A stretch of DNA of 12,454 nucleotides, from contig CATZYB010000061.1 of NCBI GenBank assembly GCA_958426095.1, forward strand, positions 1-12,454, written 5' to 3'. This document shows, in pieces, positions 6,611-12,454 of the stretch. Under the pieces are notes generated by a model, which ran no database searches, had not been told where the DNA came from, and saw nothing but the letters and a program-made list of their open reading frames with translations. Made by a program: the position numbers and the translations under genes. Positions within the stretch are counted from its first letter, which is position 1, and every line of letters starts with the position of its first letter. The DNA comes from an uncultured Lachnospiraceae bacterium. GTDB lineage: Bacteria > Bacillota > Clostridia > Lachnospirales > Lachnospiraceae.

Positions 6611-8177
6611 AATATTAACCCATATCGGATTATGTAATGTGTTCGGCATCAATGAGGCGCGTTACACAAGGGATTCAGGAAAGAAGCAGAGATTTGCCCT
6701 TCTAAGTGTGATCTGGATATTTCTTGCCGTATTGCTCATGTTTTATATGCTTGTGCTGTCCGTTGCTTATATCTCTATGGGACTGGCGGATGTGCTTCCG
6801 ATGTATTTCTATACGGCCGCCAGCATGATTATTTTGTTCTTTTCTTTTTTTAAAGCGGGAGAGATGATGTTTTCCTTGAAAAGTTATGAACTTCAGGCCT
6901 CCTGGCCGGTCTCCACTGCCGCCATTGTGATCAGCCGGTTTATCACTATGTATGCGACCAATCTTTTATTCAGTCTGGTGGTCATGGTTCCGGGATTTGG
7001 CATTTATGGATGGATATTGCGGCCGGCCCTTTCTTTTTACATTTACGGAATACTTGGGATTCTGTTTTTGCCGGTACTGCCGCTCTGTATTGCCCTTTTG
7101 ATCGGCGCTGTGATTACGGCCGTCGGCGCCCGTATGAAACATAAAAGCCTTGGCATTGCCCTTTTGACTTTGATATTTTCAACAGCAGTTATTGTCGGCA
7201 GTATGGTTTTTTCTCGGAATATGGAACACACAGGGATGTCCTTGTCTGAGGATATGGCGCTGGCGATCACTGAACTGCTTCAGAAAATATATCCTCCGGC
7301 CTGGGTGTATGGAAAAGCAGTGGTGGAAGGCCGTTTTTTATGGATTTTAGGGTTGTGTGCCGGGATGACAGTTTTATTGATATGTGTTGCCGGAATATTG
7401 CAAAAGTATTATGTGTCTATATGCAGTCTGCTAAATGCCACTTCGGCTAAAAATAATTATACGTTGGGAAACCAGGTGAAAAATTCAAAAGCAAAGGCTC
7501 TGTGGCAGAGGGAATTGCGGCGATATTTTGCTTCAAGTGTTTATGTCAGTAATACGTTGATCGGTTATATTTTGATGGTTATTGTGTCGGCGTCCCTGCT
7601 TTTCTTTGGAGCAGAAAAGATGGAGACGATGATCGGGATTCCGGGACTGGTGAGTCGGTTATGGCCTTTGTTTCTTGGGTTTATGCCGGCCATGATGCCG
7701 ACAACATCCTGTTCCATTTCCATGGAAGGAAAATCCCTCTGGAGACTGCAGTCGCTGCCGCTTCAACCAAGGGAAGTATATAACGGGAAAATCCTTGCTA
7801 ACCTCTCTTTGGCTGCGCCGTTTTATGCAATATCCGTGATTTTGAGCATTCTGGCTCTGAGACCGGAGCCTTTGAAACTGGTTTTTATGATTCTTGTGCC
7901 GGTCTTTTATATCGTATTTTCGGCAGTGGCCGGGTTGGCAGTGAATATGGCCTTGCCACTACTCAAATGGGATAGTGAGGTTCAGGTTGTCAAACAGAGC
8001 GGAGCAACCCTTGTATCAATGCTTGCAGCTTTTGCGGTCTGGCTGGTTCCGACAGGGATTTTGATGGCTTTTCCAAAGATTTCGACGGAATTCGTATTGT
8101 CGGCCGTCATGGTTATCCTTGGTGTTTTGAGTGCAGTATTGTATATGAAAATTCAGGGAAGAGAAATAGATTTTTAA
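6594..8177 (+). CDS. Polytopic ABC exporter permease
   Basis: A 527-residue integral membrane protein with about 12 hydrophobic segments. The clearest lie near residues 36-63, 68-88, 116-140, 148-180, 187-208, 250-270, 320-343, 352-373, 400-424, 430-460, 475-495 and 500-521. A hydrophilic cytosolic region, about 275-315, contains the KALWQRELRRYFASS stretch common to large two-module ABC-2-like permeases. The start at 6594 is favoured over an in-frame ATG at 6600 because GGAGG (6580-6584) lies 9 bases upstream of the former and 15 of the latter. It is the obligate partner of the upstream ATPase gene, inside whose 3' end it begins. It ends 14 bases from the convergent HxlR gene, with no clear terminator. 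No extracytoplasmic sensing domain of the BceB kind is present. Substrate unknown. Confidence 0.85.
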   Translation: MLMQIKILTHIGLCNVFGINEARYTRDSGKKQRFALLSVIWIFLAVLLMFYMLVLSVAYISMGLADVLPMYFYTAASMIILFFSFFKAGEMMFSLKSYELQASWPVSTAAIVISRFITMYATNLLFSLVVMVPGFGIYGWILRPALSFYIYGILGILFLPVLPLCIALLIGAVITAVGARMKHKSLGIALLTLIFSTAVIVGSMVFSRNMEHTGMSLSEDMALAITELLQKIYPPAWVYGKAVVEGRFLWILGLCAGMTVLLICVAGILQKYYVSICSLLNATSAKNNYTLGNQVKNSKAKALWQRELRRYFASSVYVSNTLIGYILMVIVSASLLFFGAEKMETMIGIPGLVSRLWPLFLGFMPAMMPTTSCSISMEGKSLWRLQSLPLQPREVYNGKILANLSLAAPFYAISVILSILALRPEPLKLVFMILVPVFYIVFSAVAGLAVNMALPLLKWDSEVQVVKQSGATLVSMLAAFAVWLVPTGILMAFPKISTEFVLSAVMVILGVLSAVLYMKIQGREIDF

Positions 8178-8191
8178 CTTGAAAAACAACC

Positions 8192-8551
8192 TTATGTCTG
8201 TCTGGCTATTTTTGTTTTGTAATTTTCACCCCATGTCCACATGGCGTCTAAAATAGGTTTCAGGCTATAGCCGAGCTCTGTCAGGGTGTATTCTACACGG
8301 GGCGGTACTTCCGGATAAACTTTTCTGGTAAGCAGGCCGCTTTCTTCCATCTGGCGGAGCTGGGCAGTCAATACTTTCTGAGAAACATGACCAACGGATT
8401 TTTTTAATTCGCCAAAACGTTTTGTTCCCGTCAATAAATCCCGAAGGATCAATACCTTCCATTTATCACTGATCAACATCAGGGTGGTTTCCACAGGACA
8501 GGCCGGTAAATCCTTTGATGGTTTAATGGTATTTTCTTTTGGGCTTTCCAT
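8192..8551 (-). CDS. HxlR-family transcriptional regulator
   Basis: A 119-residue winged-helix regulator of the HxlR (YodB/HypR/YybR) family. It contains the family stretch CPVETTLMLISDKWKVLILRD from residue 18, a recognition-helix region ending in HVSQKVLTAQLRQMEESGLL, and a wing with PPRVEYTLTELG before the C-terminal dimerisation helix. Cys18 is at the N-terminal position used by several members (HypR, YodB) to sense electrophiles or oxidants through thiol chemistry, so redox or quinone sensing is plausible but not shown. An AGGAGG lies 9 bases upstream of the ATG. It is divergent from the flavoprotein-macrodomain-sirtuin operon and most likely controls it and itself through the shared 148-base intergenic region. 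Confidence 0.92.
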   Translation of the reverse strand: MESPKENTIKPSKDLPACPVETTLMLISDKWKVLILRDLLTGTKRFGELKKSVGHVSQKVLTAQLRQMEESGLLTRKVYPEVPPRVEYTLTELGYSLKPILDAMWTWGENYKTKIARQT

Positions 8552-8568
8552 GAAGTAATCCTCCTCTT

Positions 8569-8640
8569 ATAGTATCTTTTAGGTAACTATAGCACAATAA
8601 AGTGCTTACTTTACACTTTGGATGTACGGTTTTATTATAT
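8569..8640. promoter_or_regulatory. Divergent HxlR / flavoprotein promoter region with candidate operators
   Basis: Rightwards, TTTACA (8610-8615) and TATTAT (8633-8638) are 17 bases apart, a good promoter for the flavoprotein operon. Leftwards, an extended -10 (TGC then TATAGT, complement of 8586-8591) could serve the regulator gene; TACTAT (complement of 8569-8574) fits less well because transcription would begin in the ribosome binding site. Candidate operators are TACA-N7-TGTA at 8612-8626, the same layout as the YodB box as I recall it, and AAAGTG-N9-CACTTT at 8599-8619. Both overlap the rightward -35 box. Confidence 0.65.
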
Positions 8641-8699
8641 AACCAACGAAAGGGAAAATCAATTCATTCCATTGAGTAAAAATTTTGGAGGTAATTATC

Positions 8700-9095
8700 A
8701 TGAAAAAAGTTGTTGAGTTTTTAAAGGAAAACCCGGTTCAGTATTTAGCCACTGTTGGACGTGACGGAAAAGCAAAATGCCGTCCGTTTATGTTTGCCGG
8801 AGAGATGGAAGGAAAATTGTGGTTCTGTACAAATAATCAGAAAGATGTTTATAAAGATATGCAGGAAAACCCTAATGTGCAGCTTTCTGTTTCCAGTCCT
8901 TCATACGCATGGATTCGTTTAAGCGGTAAAGTTGTGTTTGAAAATAATATGGCAGCCAAAGAAATGTGTATTGCAAATCCTATTGTGAAAGGACAGTATC
9001 AGACTGCGGATAATCCGATTTTTGAGGTATTTTATCTGGAAAATCCGCATGGTGTTATTGCAGATTTTTCCGGCAATCCGCCTTACGAATTTTAA
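8700..9095 (+). CDS. Pyridoxamine 5'-phosphate oxidase-fold flavoprotein
   Basis: A 131-residue small split-barrel protein of the pyridoxamine 5'-phosphate oxidase-like family, which usually binds FMN or F420 and acts as a reductase or flavin carrier in the cytosol. The N-terminal helix (MKKVVEFLKENPVQYLATV) is followed by strands with GRDGKAKCRPF at 20-30, WFCTNNQKDVYKDM at 41-54 and YAWIRLSGKVVF at 69-80, the typical order for this fold. The ATG at 8700 is chosen because GGAGGT (8687-8692) lies 7 bases upstream; a frame extension to a TTG at 8685 would place the ribosome binding site inside the gene. It is the first gene of an operon with the macrodomain and sirtuin genes, 21 bases upstream of the former. 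An enzymatic substrate cannot be assigned. Confidence 0.88.
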   Translation: MKKVVEFLKENPVQYLATVGRDGKAKCRPFMFAGEMEGKLWFCTNNQKDVYKDMQENPNVQLSVSSPSYAWIRLSGKVVFENNMAAKEMCIANPIVKGQYQTADNPIFEVFYLENPHGVIADFSGNPPYEF

Positions 9096-9116
9096 AAGTG
9101 ATTTTGGGGAAATAAG

Positions 9117-9890
9117 ATGAACCAGAGTGAACGAAGGAAATTTTTGATTCAGGAGCTTCTTCGGGAAAACACAGAGTACAGCAAAGTGACTGTTCCCAAG
9201 GGAGCGTCGGAGGAAAAACAGTTTTTGCGAGGGCTTATGAATATACGTGCTCCAAAGCCGATTGGAAAAAATTTTCTGAGGATTCAGGATGAATATTTAC
9301 GGGAAGAGACAAAAAATAAAGGCATTACCGAATTAGCCTCTCTTATGCCGATAGAGGATGGGATTTGTCTTTGGCGCGGAGATATTACGACTTTAAAATG
9401 CGGGGCCATTGTCAATGCGGCTAATAGCGGCATGACCGGATGTTACTATCCTTGTCATAATTGTATTGATAATTGCATTCATACTTATGCAGGGATCCAA
9501 CTCAGGCTGGATTGTGCAGAATTGATGGAGAGTCAGGGATATGAGGAGCCAACCGGGCAGGCGAAGATCACGCCGGCCTACAATCTTCCTTGTGATTATG
9601 TTATCCATACCGTCGGACCGATCGTTCAGGGAAAACTGAAAAAACAGCATTGTGATCTGTTAGCTTCCTGTTATCGTTCCTGTTTGAAGCTGGCAGATGA
9701 AACAGGTATAACAAGTATTGCTTTTTGTTGTATTTCTACAGGGGTATTCATGTTTCCTAATGAAAAGGCTGCGGAAATCGCCGTGCAGACAGTAAAAGAA
9801 TATAAGGCCGAAACCGGAAGCAAAATGGAGGTGATCTTTAATGTTTTTAAAGAGTCTGACGAACAAATCTACAGAAAAATACTCGGATAA
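9117..9890 (+). CDS. Zinc-dependent macrodomain protein-ADP-ribose hydrolase
   Basis: A 257-residue protein. An N-terminal helical extension (1-80) precedes a macrodomain (about 85-257), matching the layout of the SauMacro/SpyMacro group that removes ADP-ribose added by the partner sirtuin. Ligand-binding motifs are GDI at 88-90, IVNAANSGM at 98-106 with Asn100 and Asn103, and ISTGVFMFP at 206-214. The insert CYYPCHNCIDNCIH at 109-122 contains the Cys/His cluster (Cys109, Cys113, His114, Cys116) expected to hold the zinc in this subfamily; which of these bind metal is inferred. The ATG follows GGGGA by 6 bases, a modest site. It lies between the flavoprotein gene and the sirtuin gene, overlapping the latter by 50 bases. 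Confidence 0.93.
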   Translation: MNQSERRKFLIQELLRENTEYSKVTVPKGASEEKQFLRGLMNIRAPKPIGKNFLRIQDEYLREETKNKGITELASLMPIEDGICLWRGDITTLKCGAIVNAANSGMTGCYYPCHNCIDNCIHTYAGIQLRLDCAELMESQGYEEPTGQAKITPAYNLPCDYVIHTVGPIVQGKLKKQHCDLLASCYRSCLKLADETGITSIAFCCISTGVFMFPNEKAAEIAVQTVKEYKAETGSKMEVIFNVFKESDEQIYRKILG

Positions 9891-10758
9891 AATCGAAAGA
9901 TTAAAGAAAGAAATGAAACAGGCTGATGCGGTAATTATCGGCGCCGGTTCAGGACTTTCAGCCTCTGCTGGTTTTACTTATACGGGGAAACGCTTCAATC
10001 AGTATTTTCGTGACTTTGCTGAAAAATATCATTTCAATGATATGTACTCCGGCGGTTTTTATCCCTATAATACACTGGAAGAACATTGGGCTTATTGGAG
10101 CCGCTATATCTATATCAACCGATATACGAATGCGCCGAAACCGGTTTACAACAAGTTATATACGGCGGTTAAGGATAAGGACTACTTTGTGTTGACAACG
10201 AATGTAGATCATTGTTTCCAGAAGGCCGGTTTTGATAAGCATCGCCTATTTTACACTCAGGGAGATTATGGCCTGTTCCAGTGCAGCGAACCATGTCATA
10301 AGATTACCTATGAGAATGAGGACACGATACGCAAGATGGTTGAGGCACAGGGGTATGTGATTGACGGGAACGGTGTGTTGACTTTGCCAGAAGGTATTAC
10401 ACCGAAGATGTCAGTTCCATCGGAACTGGTTCCATACTGTCCGAAATGTGGTAAACCAATGAGTATGAATCTCCGTGCAGATAATACTTTTGTTGAAGAT
10501 GAAGGTTGGTATCGTGCTTCGGAGCGCTATTCGGATTTCCTTCGGAGACATCAGAAAATGAAAGTGCTGTTTTTAGAGATGGCCGTCGGATCCAATACGC
10601 CGACCATAATAAAATATAGCTTCTGGCGCATGACATATGACTGGAATGATGCAATATATGCCTGCCTTAATTATGGCGAAGCATACGCACCTGGTGAGAT
10701 TAAAAATAAATCTATTTGTATCAACGGTGATATCGGTGAAATTTTAGATAGGCTATAA
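9841..10758 (+). CDS. Class M sirtuin (SirTM), protein ADP-ribosyltransferase
   Basis: A 305-residue NAD-dependent sirtuin of the microbial M class, known to mono-ADP-ribosylate a lipoylated GcvH-like carrier protein in Staphylococcus and Streptococcus. The NAD-binding GAGSGLSASAG is at 34-44 and TTNVD at 119-123. The structural zinc site is Cys148, Cys152, Cys200 and Cys203. The catalytic His-Gly of classical deacetylases is replaced by Gln140-Gly141. Asn121 and Gln140 correspond to the Asn/Gln pair I recall for the streptococcal enzyme, which supports ADP-ribosylation rather than deacetylation. The start is set by a near-perfect ribosome binding site, GGAGGTGATC (9827-9836), 4 bases before the ATG. 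It therefore begins 50 bases inside the macrodomain gene. It is the last gene of the operon. The usual partners GcvH-L and LplA2 are absent here. Confidence 0.94.
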   Translation: MFLKSLTNKSTEKYSDKIERLKKEMKQADAVIIGAGSGLSASAGFTYTGKRFNQYFRDFAEKYHFNDMYSGGFYPYNTLEEHWAYWSRYIYINRYTNAPKPVYNKLYTAVKDKDYFVLTTNVDHCFQKAGFDKHRLFYTQGDYGLFQCSEPCHKITYENEDTIRKMVEAQGYVIDGNGVLTLPEGITPKMSVPSELVPYCPKCGKPMSMNLRADNTFVEDEGWYRASERYSDFLRRHQKMKVLFLEMAVGSNTPTIIKYSFWRMTYDWNDAIYACLNYGEAYAPGEIKNKSICINGDIGEILDRL

Positions 10759-10769
10759 AAGAATGAACG

Positions 10770-10801
10770 AATCGAGACTTCTGCGGAAGCCTCGATTTTT
10801 T
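10770..10801 (+). terminator. Intrinsic terminator of the flavoprotein-macrodomain-sirtuin operon
   Basis: AATCGAG (10770-10776) pairs with CTCGATT (10791-10797), extended after one mismatch by CTT/AAG, with a six-base loop at 10781-10786. Six T residues at 10796-10801 follow or overlap the stem end. It begins 11 bases after the sirtuin stop and is the clearest terminator in the window. Confidence 0.9.
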
Positions 10802-10835
10802 CGTCTGGAGATACAGTCAAAATCTTAAAAAAAAT

Positions 10836-10933
10836 GTTGACAGAGTCCATAAAAATATATATACTAAAAAGTGGACGGAGTCCACAAAATTCGGTGATTA
10901 TTAGGGATTGATATCGAAGTGGACAGTATTCCG
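10836..10933 (+). promoter_or_regulatory. Three related operator-like sites upstream of the DMT transporter
   Basis: The clearest site is the perfect palindrome GTGGAC-GGA-GTCCAC at 10871-10885, placed at the expected transcription start. A related sequence, GACAGAGTCCATAAAA (10839-10854), overlaps the -35 box and matches GACGGAGTCCACAAAA (10874-10889) at 14 of 16 positions. A third, weaker copy is GTGGACAGTATTCCG at 10919-10933. The MarR-type regulator encoded in this operon is the natural candidate to bind them; that is inferred from position. Confidence 0.65.
10837..10865 (+). promoter_or_regulatory. Promoter of the DMT transporter / MarR-GNAT operon
   Basis: TTGACA (10837-10842) and TATACT (10860-10865) with a 17-base spacer form a near-consensus sigma-A promoter. 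A promoter this strong next to palindromes suggests that the operon is held down by a repressor. Confidence 0.85.
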
Positions 10934-10941
10934 AAATACTG
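10924..10941 (+). other. Short perfect inverted repeat before the DMT transporter start
   Basis: CAGTATT (10924-10930) and AATACTG (10935-10941) form a 7-bp stem with a 4-base loop, ending 3 bases before the GGAG ribosome binding site at 10945-10948. It could be a leader hairpin or part of an operator; it overlaps the third operator-like copy. Confidence 0.4.
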
Positions 10942-10959
10942 ATTGGAGTGGAAAACTAT

Positions 10960-11826
10960 ATGAGAAATGATTCTGGCGCAAAGATTATGCTTAGCGCCTC
11001 CATGGCTATTTTTGGAACTCTTGGTCTTTTTACCAGAAATATTTCATTGAGTTCCGGAGAATTGGCATTGTTCAGGGCAGTTTTAGCTTCCGGAGTGATC
11101 CTGATCTATCTGGCTGTTTCAAAACAACGAATGGATTTAAAAGTAATAAAAAAAGAAATCCCTCTATTGCTGGTATCCGGCATTGCCATGGGAATTAATT
11201 GGATTTTGCTTTTTCAGTCTTACAAATATACGACAATCTCGATAGCGACCCTGAGCTATTATTTTGCTCCGGTGATCGTGACCATTACATGTCCTTTTTT
11301 ATTCCATGAGAAACTGACGGGGAAGCAGATTTTTTGCTTTTGCATGTCAACAGTCGGGTTGGTTCTGATTATTGGGATCGGCAATATGGGCCAGGGCGGA
11401 AATGATCTGCTGGGCATTCTATTTGGGCTGGGAGCCGCTGTCTTTTATGCAGTAGTTATCCTGTTGAATAAATTTATAAAAAATGTAGCAGGCGTACACC
11501 GCACACTTTTACAGTTTTTTGCGGCAATTTTAATTTTGATTCCGTATGTGGCCGGTACAGGCGGCCTGCATCTTACAGAATTAAACACATCCGGATGGAT
11601 ATGTCTGCTTACGGTTGGGATTTTCCATACCGGAATTACCTATTGCATGTATTTTTCCGCACTGAAAGAGTTAGCCGGTCAGGAGGCCGCGATTTTAAGC
11701 TATATTGATCCATTGGTAGCGGTTCTTGTTTCCGTGTTGATTCTTGGTGAGAGAATGACCTTTATGCAGCTGATGGGAGGAATGTTCATTCTCGGTTTTA
11801 CATTATGGAATGAAAAAAGCTCGTGA
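10960..11826 (+). CDS. EamA/DMT-family transporter
   Basis: A 288-residue membrane transporter of the drug/metabolite transporter superfamily. It shows about ten hydrophobic segments in two EamA repeats (about 8-138 and 150-283). Each repeat ends with the typical Pro-containing helix and a Gly/His-Glu-[KR] turn: YYFAPVIVTI with HEKLT at 116-120 in the first half, YIDPLVAVLVSVLILGERMT at 248-267 in the second. The ATG at 10960 is preferred over an upstream in-frame GTG (10948), because that GTG lies within the GGAGTGG ribosome binding site (10945-10951). Members export or import amino acids, metabolites or drugs; substrate not predictable. It is the first gene of an operon with the MarR-GNAT gene 45 bases downstream, which suggests efflux of the ligand that the regulator senses. 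Confidence 0.9.
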   Translation: MRNDSGAKIMLSASMAIFGTLGLFTRNISLSSGELALFRAVLASGVILIYLAVSKQRMDLKVIKKEIPLLLVSGIAMGINWILLFQSYKYTTISIATLSYYFAPVIVTITCPFLFHEKLTGKQIFCFCMSTVGLVLIIGIGNMGQGGNDLLGILFGLGAAVFYAVVILLNKFIKNVAGVHRTLLQFFAAILILIPYVAGTGGLHLTELNTSGWICLLTVGIFHTGITYCMYFSALKELAGQEAAILSYIDPLVAVLVSVLILGERMTFMQLMGGMFILGFTLWNEKSS

Positions 11827-11871
11827 CAGTGACATAATATTTACATATCCAAAGGAAAAGAGGTGGCCGGA

Positions 11872-12454
11872 TTGTTTTCGCCGGATCAGGTAGCAGATGT
11901 TCAGGGATTTAACAAGGTTTATTTGTATTTGTGCAAGCAGATAGATGATGGGATACTAAATGCAGGATATTCGCTTACAGAAAAAGATGTTTTATTGGAA
12001 ATCAGCAAAACGGAACGGTGTACGGCAAATATTTTGACGCAGCGACTTCATATTGATCGAAGCTATATGAGCAGGATGATCGCCAAGTTTGAAAAAAAGG
12101 GTTTGATCGAGAAAACACTGTCCAAAACAGACAGCAGAGTCCGCTATATCCGTCTGACAGAGAAGGGCAGAAAAGAATTTAACCGATTAAGTGATATTCA
12201 AAGCTCGCAGATCCAGAAGATTTTTCAACAGTTGAGTGAAAATGACCAGCAGGCCGTACTAAGTGCAATGGTTATGATCAGAAATAAACTTTCGGATGCA
12301 AATGATGTGATCACTATCAGACCGTTTAAACAAAGTGATATTGAATATGTAATTTCAAGACATAAGACGCTTTATTATGCAGAACGCCATCTATCAGAGG
12401 TTTTCTCAGATTATGTAGACTGTATCGTGTATGAATTTGTCGATAAATTCAATC
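11872..12454 (+). CDS. MarR-family regulator fused to a GNAT acetyltransferase domain, 3' end cut by the window
   Basis: An open frame from 11833 to the window end. The likely start is the TTG at 11872, 8 bases after GAGG (11860-11863); a GTG at 11863 is the alternative. From the TTG 194 residues are visible. Residues about 10-140 are a MarR winged helix: helices at 12-30 and 36-48, the recognition region TANILTQRLHIDRSYMSRMI at 51-70, a wing with Asp87-Ser88-Arg89, then LTEKGRKEF at 95-103 and a dimerisation helix. From about residue 147, ITIRPFKQSDIEYVISRH starts a GNAT acetyltransferase domain. Its acetyl-CoA-binding motif lies beyond the window. Such fusions are known in bacteria, and their substrates are mostly uncharacterised. 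The gene lies 45 bases downstream of the DMT transporter, probably in one autoregulated operon. Confidence 0.88.
   Translation, partial: MFSPDQVADVQGFNKVYLYLCKQIDDGILNAGYSLTEKDVLLEISKTERCTANILTQRLHIDRSYMSRMIAKFEKKGLIEKTLSKTDSRVRYIRLTEKGRKEFNRLSDIQSSQIQKIFQQLSENDQQAVLSAMVMIRNKLSDANDVITIRPFKQSDIEYVISRHKTLYYAERHLSEVFSDYVDCIVYEFVDKFN

Noticed and set aside
8685..8699. TTG start extending the flavoprotein by five residues
   Set aside because: The GGAGGT ribosome binding site lies within this extension and is correctly spaced for the ATG at 8700.
9841..10758. A classical protein deacetylase of the CobB type
   Set aside because: The catalytic His-Gly is replaced by Gln140-Gly141, and the gene lies beside a macrodomain hydrolase, both marks of the SirTM class.
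10948..10959. GTG start extending the DMT transporter by four residues
   Set aside because: This GTG is itself part of the GGAGTGG ribosome binding site and has no such site of its own; the ATG at 10960 fits.
11841..11850. TTACATATCC as a further BlaI operator before the MarR-GNAT gene
   Set aside because: Only one half-site is present; there is no TGTA partner at the right distance and no promoter next to it.

Overview
The window looks like a chromosomal segment of a Gram-positive, low-to-mid GC Clostridia, most likely Lachnospiraceae. This rests on the AT-leaning coding style, strong AGGAGG ribosome binding sites, sigma-A type promoters, and the mix of a BlaI/BlaR1 pair, an EcsA/YtrB-like ABC exporter, an HxlR regulator and a sirtuin-M/macrodomain pair. 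I saw no rRNA, tRNA, insertion sequence, CRISPR array or phage gene. Gene density is high and no gene-free stretch reaches 300 bases.

Region 1 (1-5800) opens with the 3' end of an FtsX-type ABC permease. A strong promoter carrying two BlaI-type operators follows and drives a 994-residue lipoprotein built from three repeats of about 300 residues. Convergent to it, with one base between the stop codons, lies a two-gene operon read leftwards: blaI (repressor), then blaR1 (membrane metalloprotease with a penicillin-binding sensor domain). The blaI promoter and the lipoprotein leader share an almost identical 16-base operator element. The three genes therefore look like one beta-lactam or cell-wall-stress circuit whose visible output is the lipoprotein; no beta-lactamase gene is present here.

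Region 2 (5820-8177), divergent from blaI, is an ABC exporter: an ATPase followed by an overlapping polytopic permease. A perfect palindrome sits in the spacer of its promoter.

Region 3 (8192-10801) has an HxlR regulator read leftwards. Divergent from it is an operon of a pyridoxamine-phosphate-oxidase-fold flavoprotein, a zinc-type macrodomain ADP-ribosyl hydrolase and a class M sirtuin (ADP-ribosyltransferase), closed by a clear terminator. This is a writer/eraser pair for protein ADP-ribosylation, without the GcvH-L and LplA2 genes that accompany it in the known operons.

Region 4 (10837-12454) is a DMT/EamA transporter and a MarR-GNAT fusion regulator cut by the window end. Their shared promoter carries GTGGAC/GTCCAC operators, as expected for drug- or metabolite-responsive autoregulation.
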